Below, in pieces: positions 1 through 6,714 of a stretch of 11,551 nucleotides of DNA. Numbering within the stretch: position 1 is the stretch's first letter; each line of letters opens with the position of its first letter. The position numbers and the translations under genes were made by a program. Under the pieces are notes generated by a model. That model was given only the letters and a program-made list of their open reading frames with translations, was not told where the DNA came from and did not search any database. Origin of the DNA: Candidatus Bathyarchaeota archaeon. Lineage in GTDB: Archaea > Thermoproteota > Bathyarchaeia > 40CM-2-53-6. The stretch covers positions 388-11,938 of the forward strand of contig VBBB01000050.1 in NCBI GenBank assembly GCA_005882955.1, read 5' to 3'.

Positions 1-133
1 TAGCATGGATTTGGCAACTGTCGGGTTGTGATTTAATGGATTGCTGGACGGATTGTACGTTATTCTCTAGGAAGAGTAGGTGAGCCATCTATAGCGGGAG
101 TGTGTTGGCATGGTTCGGGGATGTTGATCGCAG
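1..133. other. Intergenic, left edge
   Basis: I see no convincing gene here. An A/T-rich stretch around 28-37 (gatttaatgg) could be a TATA element for the small plus-strand gene starting at 134, but it lies far from that start and no BRE is obvious. The in-frame stop at 125 fixes the upstream limit of that gene. Confidence 0.3.
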
Positions 134-394
134 GTGCGCGATGGTAAAGAGTCAGTGAAATTCATGCAGGTTCTTGATCGTGGTATTTTCTTGAAGTTGA
201 AGGAGATGGCGAAGAGTAGGGGCGTTACCGTCCAAGAGCTGATACGTGTCCTCGTTATTCCTGACTGGATGCGAAAGTCTCAAGAAGAAATTAGAAGGAC
301 TGATAAGAGAAGGCGGCATCGTAGATTGGCGGGTCCGGCTCGCAGCCCTGTCCATGCCGTGGCGACGGTTCGGCCGGAGCGGCGAAAGCGGTAG
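134..394 (+). CDS. Small ribbon-helix-helix-like protein
   Basis: This encodes 86 residues from a GTG start; an in-frame TGA at 125 leaves no longer version. Residues about 8-45 form a short strand (VKFMQVL), then two helices separated by RGVTVQ and ending in VIPDWMRK, a pattern resembling small archaeal ribbon-helix-helix DNA-binding proteins. The last 35 residues are very rich in arginine (EEIRRTDKRRRHRR), which could be a nucleic-acid-binding tail or simply a poorly conserved end. It stands alone on the plus strand, with no clear partner nearby. The fold assignment is by pattern only. An overlapping plus-strand frame at 246-488 and a minus-strand frame at 152-607 look less protein-like. 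I am moderately sure the gene is real and unsure of its role. Confidence 0.5.
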   Translation: MRDGKESVKFMQVLDRGIFLKLKEMAKSRGVTVQELIRVLVIPDWMRKSQEEIRRTDKRRRHRRLAGPARSPVHAVATVRPERRKR

Positions 395-464
395 GCTTTC
401 GATTTTCCGGGTTTGCGGTTGTAAGTGCCTTGTAAAGTGTGAAGGACTTTTTTGTTCTAGCATA

Positions 465-477
465 CCCCCGGGGGGGG
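465..477. other. C5G8 homopolymer tract
   Basis: A run of five C followed directly by eight G contains a CCCCCGGGGG palindrome. It lies in noncoding DNA just before the 18-bp repeats. It could form structure or slip during replication; it is also a place where sequence length may be read wrongly. Confidence 0.7.
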
Positions 478-486
478 TCAAGAAAT

Positions 487-540
487 AGTTAGTGGGAAAA
501 GAAAAGTTAACGGAAAGAGAAAAGATAATGGAAAAAGAGA
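487..540 (+). repeat. Three degenerate 18-bp tandem repeats
   Basis: Three contiguous 18-bp units start at 487, 505 and 523. They read agttagtgggaaaagaaa, agttaacggaaagagaaa and agataatggaaaaagaga. The units share an AG(T/A)TA start, a central GG and an A-rich purine end. The stretch is noncoding on my reading. The purine bias could mark a protein-binding or unwinding element, but nothing here shows which. Confidence 0.6.
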
Positions 541-828
541 ATATGTTAGACCGGACGATTTCCGTGGAGAACTCTTCCAAAGAGCTGCTTTGTGTCGCGG
601 GGAGCAACTACTTTTGAGATTTTTTTAGAGGGGGTGCCGCCAGTTGAAGCTGGACCGGGCGAGTCATGCGAAGTAGGGCCCAGAATCAGCCGGTCGGCTG
701 TTTTCGACATCGCGTAGCTCAGCGTGCAGGTCAACGTGCAAACTGCGTGATCTCAAATCGCCTGCCCGGATTCCGGATCAGGGCTTGTTCTGAACGATTT
801 TGATTGCTTTTGGTATCGATCCCTGAAG
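541..828. other. Intergenic, no firm gene
   Basis: This stretch before the nucleotidyltransferase holds no gene I can support. One plus-strand frame from a GTG at 592 to a TAG at 715 encodes 41 residues with fairly ordinary composition (it includes VPPVEAGPGESCEVG), so a tiny gene or gene remnant is possible at low confidence. The opposite strand is also open at 546-734, which looks like a shadow. A stretch at 713-721 resembles a tRNA D-arm start, but no tRNA fold follows. Confidence 0.3.
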
Positions 829-840
829 TTCTTATAGAAT
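829..840 (+). promoter_or_regulatory. Possible TATA box for the nucleotidyltransferase
   Basis: The sequence ttcttatagaat lies about 35-45 bases before the ATG at 875. That fits an archaeal TATA element giving a very short leader. No strong BRE is visible, so this rests on position and A/T content only. Confidence 0.3.
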
Positions 841-874
841 GGGGTTGTTCAGTCCCCCGCAAGGCACAGTTTCG

Positions 875-1569
875 ATGAAGGCGTTCGTGCTCGCGGGCGG
901 AGCGGGGACCCGCCTCTCACCCTTGACCAGCTACGTCCCGAAGGGGATGATCCCGATCGGAGGAAAGCCCTTCATCGACTACGTGGTGAGCTATCTTTCG
1001 AAGCATGGTGTCAAGAATATCATTATGCTCTTGTCGGATGCTGACTCCGAGGTTTTCAGAAATCATCTTGATGATGGTTCCAAGTTTGGTGTGAATATCG
1101 GCTACAATATCACGCCGCGAATGGGAACAGCGGCCGCGTTGAGGGAGGCTTCATCCCATGTTGATGGCACGTTCGTCGTGTACTACGGCGATGTCTTTAC
1201 AGATCTCGACTTGAGCGAGATGATACGATACCACAAGGCGAAGGGAGCGATGTGTACTTTGGCGTTGAGTACGGGTGTCAAGATCGATTATGGTGTTGGG
1301 CGTGTTGATCGCGATGGGCGGATCGAGTATTTCGCCGAGAAACCGATCCTCCCCGAATACCCTGTCTCAATCGGCGTCTATGTTTGCGAGCCTCTGGAAC
1401 GGACCTGGCTGCAGACATTCTTCCGCAAGTTATCGCGAAGGGCGAGAAAGTCTACGGATTCCTCACGAAAGAGCGACATTACGACATTGGCTCGTTCAAA
1501 CAGTTGGACGAGGCGAAAGACGTCCTCAAACCTGAAAAGAGCAGGAAGAAACAGTCAGCCGTCGGCTGA
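875..1569 (+). pseudogene. Sugar-phosphate nucleotidyltransferase, frameshifted
   Basis: The protein would join a sugar phosphate to a nucleoside triphosphate to make an NDP-sugar for glycan synthesis; NTP and sugar specificity cannot be read here. The ATG at 875 gives the family start MKAFVLAGGAGTRLSPLT, the nucleotide-binding loop GGxGTRL, followed by PKGMIPIGGKP and YYGDVFTD, the metal-binding region. Frame 2 is good to about SIGVYVCEP near 1395. The expected continuation GTDLAADILPQV, then RHYDIGSFKQLDEA, lies in frame 1 and ends at the TGA at 1567. The switch equals a loss of 3n+1 bases, and about seven residues usual at this point seem missing, so a deletion of around 22 bases is plausible. 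Read without correction, frame 2 gives an arginine/serine-rich tail to 1654, overlapping cysS, which I do not believe. It is either a pseudogene or an assembly error. Confidence 0.75.
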
Positions 1570-1570
1570 C
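1534..1570 (-). terminator. Hairpin plus pyrimidine tract at convergent gene ends
   Basis: GTCAGCC (1554-1560) pairs perfectly with GGCTGAC (1564-1570) around a three-base loop. On the minus strand the hairpin follows the cysS stop and is followed by a pyrimidine-rich run (gtttcttcctgctctttt), as expected for archaeal T-rich termination of the long minus-strand array. It overlaps the stop codon of the plus-strand gene. Confidence 0.35.
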
Positions 1571-1588
1571 CGAACCGTCACCGACCGT

Positions 1589-2986
1589 TCACTTGGCCTC
1601 GTCTTCAACTATGACGCCTGCCTTCTGCATCTGTTCTCTAATTCGATCGGATAACGCGTACTCGCGCTTCGCTCGCAACTCGTTTCTCAACGAGGTGAGC
1701 ATGTTCACAAGCTCGAGGAATTCCCGCCTTGGGACAGAATCCGTCTCCAACAGCCCAAGTATTGAGGAAAGCTCCTTCATCGTCTCGAGAAGCATCACCG
1801 CGGATTCCGCGCTCAGCAGCCTTCCTTGTTCCTCTGCAATTCCTACGATTCGAATGTAGGCCGCAAGTGCGCGAGGAGTGTTGAAGTCGTCGTCCATCGC
1901 GGTGAAGAATTCCGTCCGTGCTTCATCCACCTGCCGCTTCAGAGTGCTGGGTTGGTCTTTACCTTCAGATTTCAATCCAACTGCTATCTGCACTTGGTCG
2001 TATGCTCGTCGGAATCGCCGGGCGAGACTGGCCGCCTGGACAAGCGTATCCTCTGTATAGTCTAACGGGCTGCGATAGTGGGTCGATGCGTAGAGAACAC
2101 GGAGAGCTTCGACTCCGACCTTCTGTATCGCTTCTTGTATTGGGACAAAGTTGCCCAGCGACTTGTGCATCTCCTGCCCCTTGATGCTAAGCAGCCCAGT
2201 GTGCACCCAATACTTTGCCAACGGCTTCTTTCCGGTCAGTCCCTCAGCCTGCGCAATCTCAGCCTCATGATGCGGAAATATCAGCTCAGTCCCTCCCCCG
2301 TGCAGATCGTAAGTTGGGCCAAAATGCGTGAGTGTTATCGCGGTGTCTTCGATGTGCCAGCCTGGTCGTCCCTTGCCCCATGGACTGTCCCAGGCAATCT
2401 CTCCGGGCTTCTGGTGCTTCCAGAGGACAAAGTCGCCAGGGTTTCGTTTTTCGGGATCTGGATCGACCCGGTGAACTGTCAGCTGTTCTAGGTTCTGCCT
2501 TGAAAGTTTGCCGTATTCGGGGAATTTGGAAATATCGTAGTAGACTCCTCCTTGTATCTTGTAGCCGATTCCTTTGTCGACTAGTCCTTTGATCTGGTTG
2601 ATGATCTCAGGGATGTATTCTGAGGCTTTCGCGTAGAGGTTTATGCTGTTGACGTGTAGGTCTTTCATGTCCTTGTAGAACGCTTGGGCGTATCTCTCGG
2701 ATAGTTTGAGAGGGTCTTCCTTGGACTCCTTTGCTCTGTTGATGATCTTGTCGTCGATGTCTGTGATGTTTAGGACGAAGAAGACGCTGTATCCTTTCTT
2801 TCGAAGATATCGAGCGATGATGTCGTAGGCGACGTAGCTCTTGCCGTGTCCGATGTGGGATACGTCGTAGACTGTTGGGCCGCAGACGAACATGTTGACC
2901 CTCCCTGGATGAATGGGTTCGAAGTCGTCCAGGTGTCGGGTTAGCGTATTGTAGACTTTCAATCGCGACTGCTTTTGTTGGGACAT
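1589..2986 (-). CDS. cysS: Cysteinyl-tRNA synthetase
   Basis: This class I enzyme charges tRNA-Cys with cysteine in the cytosol. It has 465 residues, the normal length, from an ATG at 2986. The Rossmann domain shows FVCGPTVYD with Cys35 (a zinc and substrate ligand), the HIGH motif at 44-47, ITDIDDKI near 74-82, PGWHIEDTAI at 208-217 and FPHHEAEIAQ at 237-246. The KMSKS motif appears as EMHKS at 272-276: the second lysine is kept but the first is Glu. The zinc ligand that is Cys209 in the E. coli enzyme aligns with Asp214, while His239 and Glu243 are present; I recall Asp here in other archaeal enzymes but cannot verify that. The helical tRNA-binding C-terminus is present to the end. It is the last gene of the minus-strand array, 36 bases after the Nudix gene, with its end facing the nucleotidyltransferase. 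Confidence 0.96.
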   Translation of the reverse strand: MSQQKQSRLKVYNTLTRHLDDFEPIHPGRVNMFVCGPTVYDVSHIGHGKSYVAYDIIARYLRKKGYSVFFVLNITDIDDKIINRAKESKEDPLKLSERYAQAFYKDMKDLHVNSINLYAKASEYIPEIINQIKGLVDKGIGYKIQGGVYYDISKFPEYGKLSRQNLEQLTVHRVDPDPEKRNPGDFVLWKHQKPGEIAWDSPWGKGRPGWHIEDTAITLTHFGPTYDLHGGGTELIFPHHEAEIAQAEGLTGKKPLAKYWVHTGLLSIKGQEMHKSLGNFVPIQEAIQKVGVEALRVLYASTHYRSPLDYTEDTLVQAASLARRFRRAYDQVQIAVGLKSEGKDQPSTLKRQVDEARTEFFTAMDDDFNTPRALAAYIRIVGIAEEQGRLLSAESAVMLLETMKELSSILGLLETDSVPRREFLELVNMLTSLRNELRAKREYALSDRIREQMQKAGVIVEDEAK

Positions 2987-3022
2987 GCTCAGGGTCCTAT
3001 CGATCGATCTTTGCCATTCTCG

Positions 3023-3502
3023 TTACGCGGGAGGCTGGGCTTTTGGCTGGTTTGCTTTCGCTTGTATCATGTTCCAAGCCTTGGTCAACATGTCCTTCTC
3101 ATTCGGATACGAGAGCGTCGGCAGCGCTTTCTCGTAGGGCATCCATTCCATGGCGTCGTGCTCTGTTCCTACCTTAGCGTCGGCCTGGTCTGTCTCGAAA
3201 AGGAAGAAGTGGACTGTCTTGTCGAACGTTTTTGCTCGAAATCCGAACTGGTACTTGATCTGCCCCACCTTTCCGCGGAGCTTGACACGACTTACCCCGG
3301 TCTCCTCTCTAACCTCTCTCATTGCAGTTGTGACCTCGTCTTCATTCTCTTCGATCAGCCCCTTGGGCAGGCACCAGATTCCCCGCTTGTTGCTGGTCAA
3401 GAGGAGGAACAGGGGTACGCCATTCTCGACGCGGTAGACGACTCCCCCGGATGAGATGACCTTGACTCGGGGTCTGGGCTGCATCCCTGTCCAATCTGCC
3501 AT
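3023..3502 (-). CDS. Nudix hydrolase
   Basis: Nudix enzymes cleave nucleoside diphosphates linked to another group, using metal ions. The 159-residue protein starts at the ATG at 3502. Residues 48-70 match the Nudix box GX5EX7REUXEEXGU exactly: it runs from GLIEENE through REVREETGV, with all catalytic glutamates present. The run LPKGLIEE before it and the small size resemble the Ap4A hydrolase/MutT-like branch, but the substrate cannot be settled. An alanine/proline-rich tail (KANQPKAQPPA) follows the fold. It sits 20 bases after the M24 peptidase gene and 36 before cysS, so co-transcription is likely. A housecleaning role fits the context without being shown by it. Confidence 0.93.
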   Translation of the reverse strand: MADWTGMQPRPRVKVISSGGVVYRVENGVPLFLLLTSNKRGIWCLPKGLIEENEDEVTTAMREVREETGVSRVKLRGKVGQIKYQFGFRAKTFDKTVHFFLFETDQADAKVGTEHDAMEWMPYEKALPTLSYPNEKDMLTKAWNMIQAKANQPKAQPPA

Positions 3503-3522
3503 CTACGAGATTCCTTCGGTGA

Positions 3523-4667
3523 TCATATCTGCAGATCTTTTGGTAAGTGTGTCAGATTCTCTGAAGGTGAGCCGACGACGACTATGTCCTCGATTCTTAC
3601 TCCACCCACTCTCGGGTCGTAGAGTCCGGGTTCGATGGTGACGACCGAGTTCTTCCTCAACCTCTCCTTGCCGAAAAGACTCAGGTAGGGTCTCTCGCCA
3701 ATTGTCAGGCCGACTCCGTGGCCGAGACCGTGCATGAACCCCCTGACTCTCGCTTCCTTGTTGCCCTTGGCTAGCAATCGGGTGGTCGGGTATCCTTTCT
3801 TCTCGAAAAGTTTGCAGACTTGGATCATCATTTCGCTACAGGAAGCTTGTTCTCGCACCATGTCGAGCGCAGATGTCTGCGCTTCCAGCACTGCATCGTA
3901 CATCTCCTTGACTCTTCTTTGGGGCGATGAGAACGCGTAGGTTCTCGTGCAGTCGTGCCAGTACCCATCGGGTTCCGCAGGGAAAATGTCGAAAACTATT
4001 GGTTCCCCGGCGCGAATAACGTCGCCGCTCTTCCCATCATAGTGAGGATCGCTCGATCTTCTTCCCGCCGCGAAGATTGTGTCTTCCGGAGCAATAATTG
4101 CCTCCTCGGCCAAAAGTCCGTTGATGAATGTCTTGACCGTGTGAACAGTCAACGGTTTCGATTTGAACAGGACTCTTGGTCCCAGGACCTTGGCTTTTGA
4201 CAGAAATCGAATCGCAGCTTCTCGATTTCACTCCGTTCCTTGGTCTCCCGCGCAACCTCGAGGATTGTAGGGGTCTTCTCGCCAACGACCTTGATCCCCT
4301 TCTTACGTAATGAGTCGATGAGCAATAGAGAATTCGAGGTCTCGTTTCGTCCAGCCAACACTATCGGGCCGCTCGCACCAGTGTCCCGAATTATTCTCTC
4401 GTAGAACCTTGCTCTGGCCTCATCTCTGTCATACCTTCCGGAGAGACGTTCAAGCCCATAATCCGAATACGTCCGTATGTTCCGGACCCGCCCTAGACGG
4501 GCGCTTCCGACGTCGATGTTGCTGACGATGAGTGTGGGATCGTGCGACTTGCGCTTGACATAGATTCCTCCCCTGGCCAGGGAAGCTCCGACAACATAAC
4601 GCAGATCTGGGTTTCCAACTGTCGCATCCCCGAATACCAGAACGGACTCGACTTTTTTCTTCTCCAT
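3523..4667 (-). pseudogene. M24 (Xaa-Pro) aminopeptidase, frame-disrupted
   Basis: The family removes N-terminal residues before proline or cleaves X-Pro dipeptides with a dinuclear metal site. The N-terminal creatinase-like domain reads from 4667 (VLVFGDATVGNPDLRYVVG) to EIEKLR near 4220. The catalytic pita-bread domain continues in another frame to 3523 with all five metal ligands: Asp in VFDIF, Asp in HDCTRTY, His in HGLGHGVGL, Glu in TIEPGLY and Glu in VRIED. In the second frame the sequence is sensible back to about KVLGPRVLFKSKPLTVHTV. Roughly 20-25 residues expected between the two parts are missing and the frame changes by 3n+1 lost bases. A tandem aatcgaatcg at 4205-4214 marks the junction and could be a slippage scar. 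The start is also doubtful: the frame stays open and protein-like from the CdvA-like stop at 4779 (ILIADIDREMEKKK) but has no ATG, GTG or TTG before 4667. It is a pseudogene or an assembly error. Confidence 0.8.
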
Positions 4668-4778
4668 CTCCCGGTCGATATCGGCAATCAGGATGAGGAC
4701 CTGCTTCTCGCTAGTTGACGCGGAGGCTATATTACCGTTGAGTGAGGTGATTCCTAGAAAATGTAGCCGAGAACCGAG

Positions 4779-5408
4779 CTATTGTCGATTCTGACTAATC
4801 GTAACCCTTGACGGCAGGACTTCTTCAAGGGTCTTCAAGGATCCAGCCAAATCGTTCCGTTCAGCGATCAGGGGATGAAGAGTTGGCTCTATGGAACCTT
4901 GAGCCATTTTCAGTGATTCTTCATCGAGTTCGCCGCTCTTGTGATCCAGTTTGGCATTCACCAGGTATCGCGTCAGACTGGAAATCTGGCCTGCTACCTC
5001 TGAGAGTCTATGCTTCATCGATGCTGACAGGGCTTCGCCGGTCTTTACCTTGTCGTAATAGCCTGCTCTTTGTGAGTCCAAAAGTTCCGTGTAGATCTCT
5101 CCCTCGATCTCCTTCGTGTCTTTCAACGACTCCAGAGCGCCGATTCGCTTGCGCAACAGGGAAAGCTCGGAGATGATGTCGACCGCTTCCAGTTTCCAGT
5201 CAGGTGTCAGGGTGATCATCTTCGGCGTGAGCCCTAGCTGTCTCGCCTTTGCGCTAACGATGAGCCCTCCCGCGGCCTCGACTTGGACCCCCTCGAGTTC
5301 TCCGAAGGCGTTTCTTTCGATTCCGATTACTCGCCCGATGCTCCTACCGTAGATGTCCACTACTGGACGCCCAAGAAAGGCTCGGGTCTCGAGCTCCGGG
5401 GAGAGCAT
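4779..5408 (-). CDS. Second CdvA-like protein, short form
   Basis: CdvA is the archaeal scaffold that binds membrane or DNA and recruits ESCRT-III. This 209-residue protein starts at the ATG at 5408. Residues about 8-72 match a PRC-barrel of the CdvA type (FLGRPVVDIYGRSIGRVIGI), ending in LTPDWKLEA. A long helical, coiled-coil region follows (about 75-195). The other CdvA in this window has the same FLGRP, DPYGR/DIYGR and TPDWK/APTWK landmarks. Unlike it, this protein stops soon after the coiled coil (EEVLPSRVTISQNRQ), with no proline/alanine-rich linker and no obvious ESCRT-III-binding peptide. It follows the second short ESCRT-III by seven bases, so the two are almost certainly co-expressed. 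It is probably a paralogue whose recruitment mode differs. Confidence 0.85.
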   Translation of the reverse strand: MLSPELETRAFLGRPVVDIYGRSIGRVIGIERNAFGELEGVQVEAAGGLIVSAKARQLGLTPKMITLTPDWKLEAVDIISELSLLRKRIGALESLKDTKEIEGEIYTELLDSQRAGYYDKVKTGEALSASMKHRLSEVAGQISSLTRYLVNAKLDHKSGELDEESLKMAQGSIEPTLHPLIAERNDLAGSLKTLEEVLPSRVTISQNRQ

Positions 5409-5415
5409 GATTGGC

Positions 5416-6015
5416 CTACCTCACTCTATGGGCGTCGATAGGAATCTGTGGAATCTCCGGGAACTTTTCTCTCATCTTTTGCTCTGCCATGAGATCTGCC
5501 TCTTTGAGAATCTTGGCAGAGTCGTCGCTGGGAAGCACGTAGGTTCCATCAGCGTCCACTACCTCGTCGATTTCGGTTGTGAGGTTCTCCAAGGAGTCCT
5601 CGATGTCGTGTATGCCAGTCGAAATCTCCGGGAGCTTTCCTTCCAGCTCGTTCTTGACAGTGGTGAGAATGCCTCTTACGCTTCCCATGCTATGGACCAT
5701 ATCTCCGAACTGTTCAACGGTCTCCAGTCGGAGGAGTACCTGTTCCAACGAGATCTGGCTGCTGAGCGACGTTTTGACTAGCTTGCGAATCTGGACGCAT
5801 TCGTTCGCGAACAGGGTTGCGCTCTGAGTATCTCTGACTTCGAGAGCTTTGACGCATTTGTCGTGGAGTATTCTGTCTCTGTGCTCCATCTGATTGATCG
5901 TTTTTTCGAGTCTATTGGTCTGGGAGCGAAGTTTGTAAGCGGCAAACTGAATTCTCCGCTTGACGGGTGTCGGCTTGATTGCCTCGCGAAGCCTGTCTGT
6001 AATTGATGTAAACAC
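5416..6015 (-). CDS. ESCRT-III (CdvB-family) protein, short form
   Basis: ESCRT-III proteins polymerise on membranes and are disassembled by Vps4/CdvC. This 199-residue protein starts at a GTG at 6015. The helical Snf7-like core spans about 18-155: a basic first helix (KRRIQFAAYKLRSQTNRLEK), then a long second helix with CVKALEVRDTQSATLFANEC, and LLRLETVEQFGDM. These align well with the other two ESCRT-III proteins in the window. Near the end, EQKMREKFPEIPQIP (about 178-192) matches a motif in all three paralogues and resembles an MIT-interacting motif for CdvC. There is no winged helix after it. It lies five bases after the ABC ATPase gene and seven before the CdvA-like gene. A role in division or another membrane process cannot be decided. 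Confidence 0.9.
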   Translation of the reverse strand: MFTSITDRLREAIKPTPVKRRIQFAAYKLRSQTNRLEKTINQMEHRDRILHDKCVKALEVRDTQSATLFANECVQIRKLVKTSLSSQISLEQVLLRLETVEQFGDMVHSMGSVRGILTTVKNELEGKLPEISTGIHDIEDSLENLTTEIDEVVDADGTYVLPSDDSAKILKEADLMAEQKMREKFPEIPQIPIDAHRVR

Positions 6016-6020
6016 GATTC

Positions 6021-6710
6021 TTACCTTGCTATCGGTTGTTCCGTTTGGAATATCGGGGGCCTAAGGTGAATCTGGTGCTTCGCAGTGGACGCGTGCCGAG
6101 GAAGAGCGGTGGTCATGAGTATTGTCATTCCGTGATCCTTGTTCAGTCCTCTAAGCAAGGGCATTACTAGATTCGTTACTGAGGAGTCGAGATCTCCCGT
6201 CGGCTCGTCCAACACGAGGAAGCGAGGTTTGGCTGCAAGTGCTCGCGCGAGGTCGATCCTCCTCTTCTGTCCTGCACTCAGCGAGTCTGGGTAGGAGTGC
6301 GAGAGTTTCTCGAGTCCAAAGAACGTCATCGCTTCTTTGATCCTCTCATCTCTATCGCGCTTCGGAATCCCCATCATTGAGAGCGCGAGGTGAAGGTTCT
6401 GAAGAACTGTTAGCTGCGGAAGCGCGGTTGGTCGCTGGAAGACGGCGGCAGTTTTGACTCGTGCGGATCGTTTTACGAATGATTGCTCGGTCATGTTTTC
6501 TCCATCTAGCTGAACGATTCCACGGGTTGGTTTCTCTAGACCAAGTACTATGTTGACTAGTGTTGATTTTCCCCAGCCGGACCCTCCGACGACTGAGAGG
6601 AATCCTCCTTCTTCGAGGGTGAAGGATATTCCTTCGCCGTAGAGTCTGAGAATCCCGTCGGCGATGGGATAGGCGACTGTTATGTTCCTGCATTCTAAGA
6701 GTGGTTTCAT
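6021..6710 (-). CDS. ABC transporter ATPase, FtsE/MacB/LolD-like
   Basis: This 229-residue nucleotide-binding protein would power or gate the permease encoded just upstream. I chose the ATG at 6710, four bases after the permease stop; a start at 6776 would overlap the permease and add residues unlike the family. Visible motifs are Walker A GGSGWGKST (42-50), the Q-loop Gln92 in VFQRP, signature LSAGQKRR (144-151, a variant of LSGGQ), Walker B FLVLDE (164-169) and D-loop GDLD. The switch histidine is odd: where MacB/LolD proteins have VTHD, this has MTTA (199-202), with the nearest histidine at 206. Its length and LPQLTVLQNL resemble the FtsE/LolD/MacB group, which pairs with FtsX-type permeases. 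It is five bases before the second ESCRT-III gene. If the histidine is truly absent, ATP hydrolysis may be slow. Confidence 0.9.
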   Translation of the reverse strand: MKPLLECRNITVAYPIADGILRLYGEGISFTLEEGGFLSVVGGSGWGKSTLVNIVLGLEKPTRGIVQLDGENMTEQSFVKRSARVKTAAVFQRPTALPQLTVLQNLHLALSMMGIPKRDRDERIKEAMTFFGLEKLSHSYPDSLSAGQKRRIDLARALAAKPRFLVLDEPTGDLDSSVTNLVMPLLRGLNKDHGMTILMTTALPRHASTAKHQIHLRPPIFQTEQPIAR

Positions 6711-6714
6711 TTGT

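Noticed and set aside
152..607. Minus-strand open frame of 151 residues
   Set aside because: It runs antisense to the small plus-strand gene and through the noncoding purine repeats, which gives its serine/phenylalanine-rich, unfamily-like sequence.
713..785. tRNA-like stretch beginning with a D-arm-like tagctcagc
   Set aside because: No matching D-stem, no anticodon arm and no TPsiC arm of the usual form can be built; ccggattccgg is only a short palindrome.
1421..1654. Nucleotidyltransferase read through to 1654 without a frameshift
   Set aside because: The last 80 residues in this frame are Arg/Ser-rich and unlike the family, while the expected C-terminus lies in another frame ending at 1569.
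4779..4781. TAG as pyrrolysine joining the CdvA-like protein to the M24 peptidase
   Set aside because: The M24 gene is already disrupted, TAG ends seven genes here as an ordinary stop, and no pyl genes are in the window. Kept only as a question in the TAG finding.
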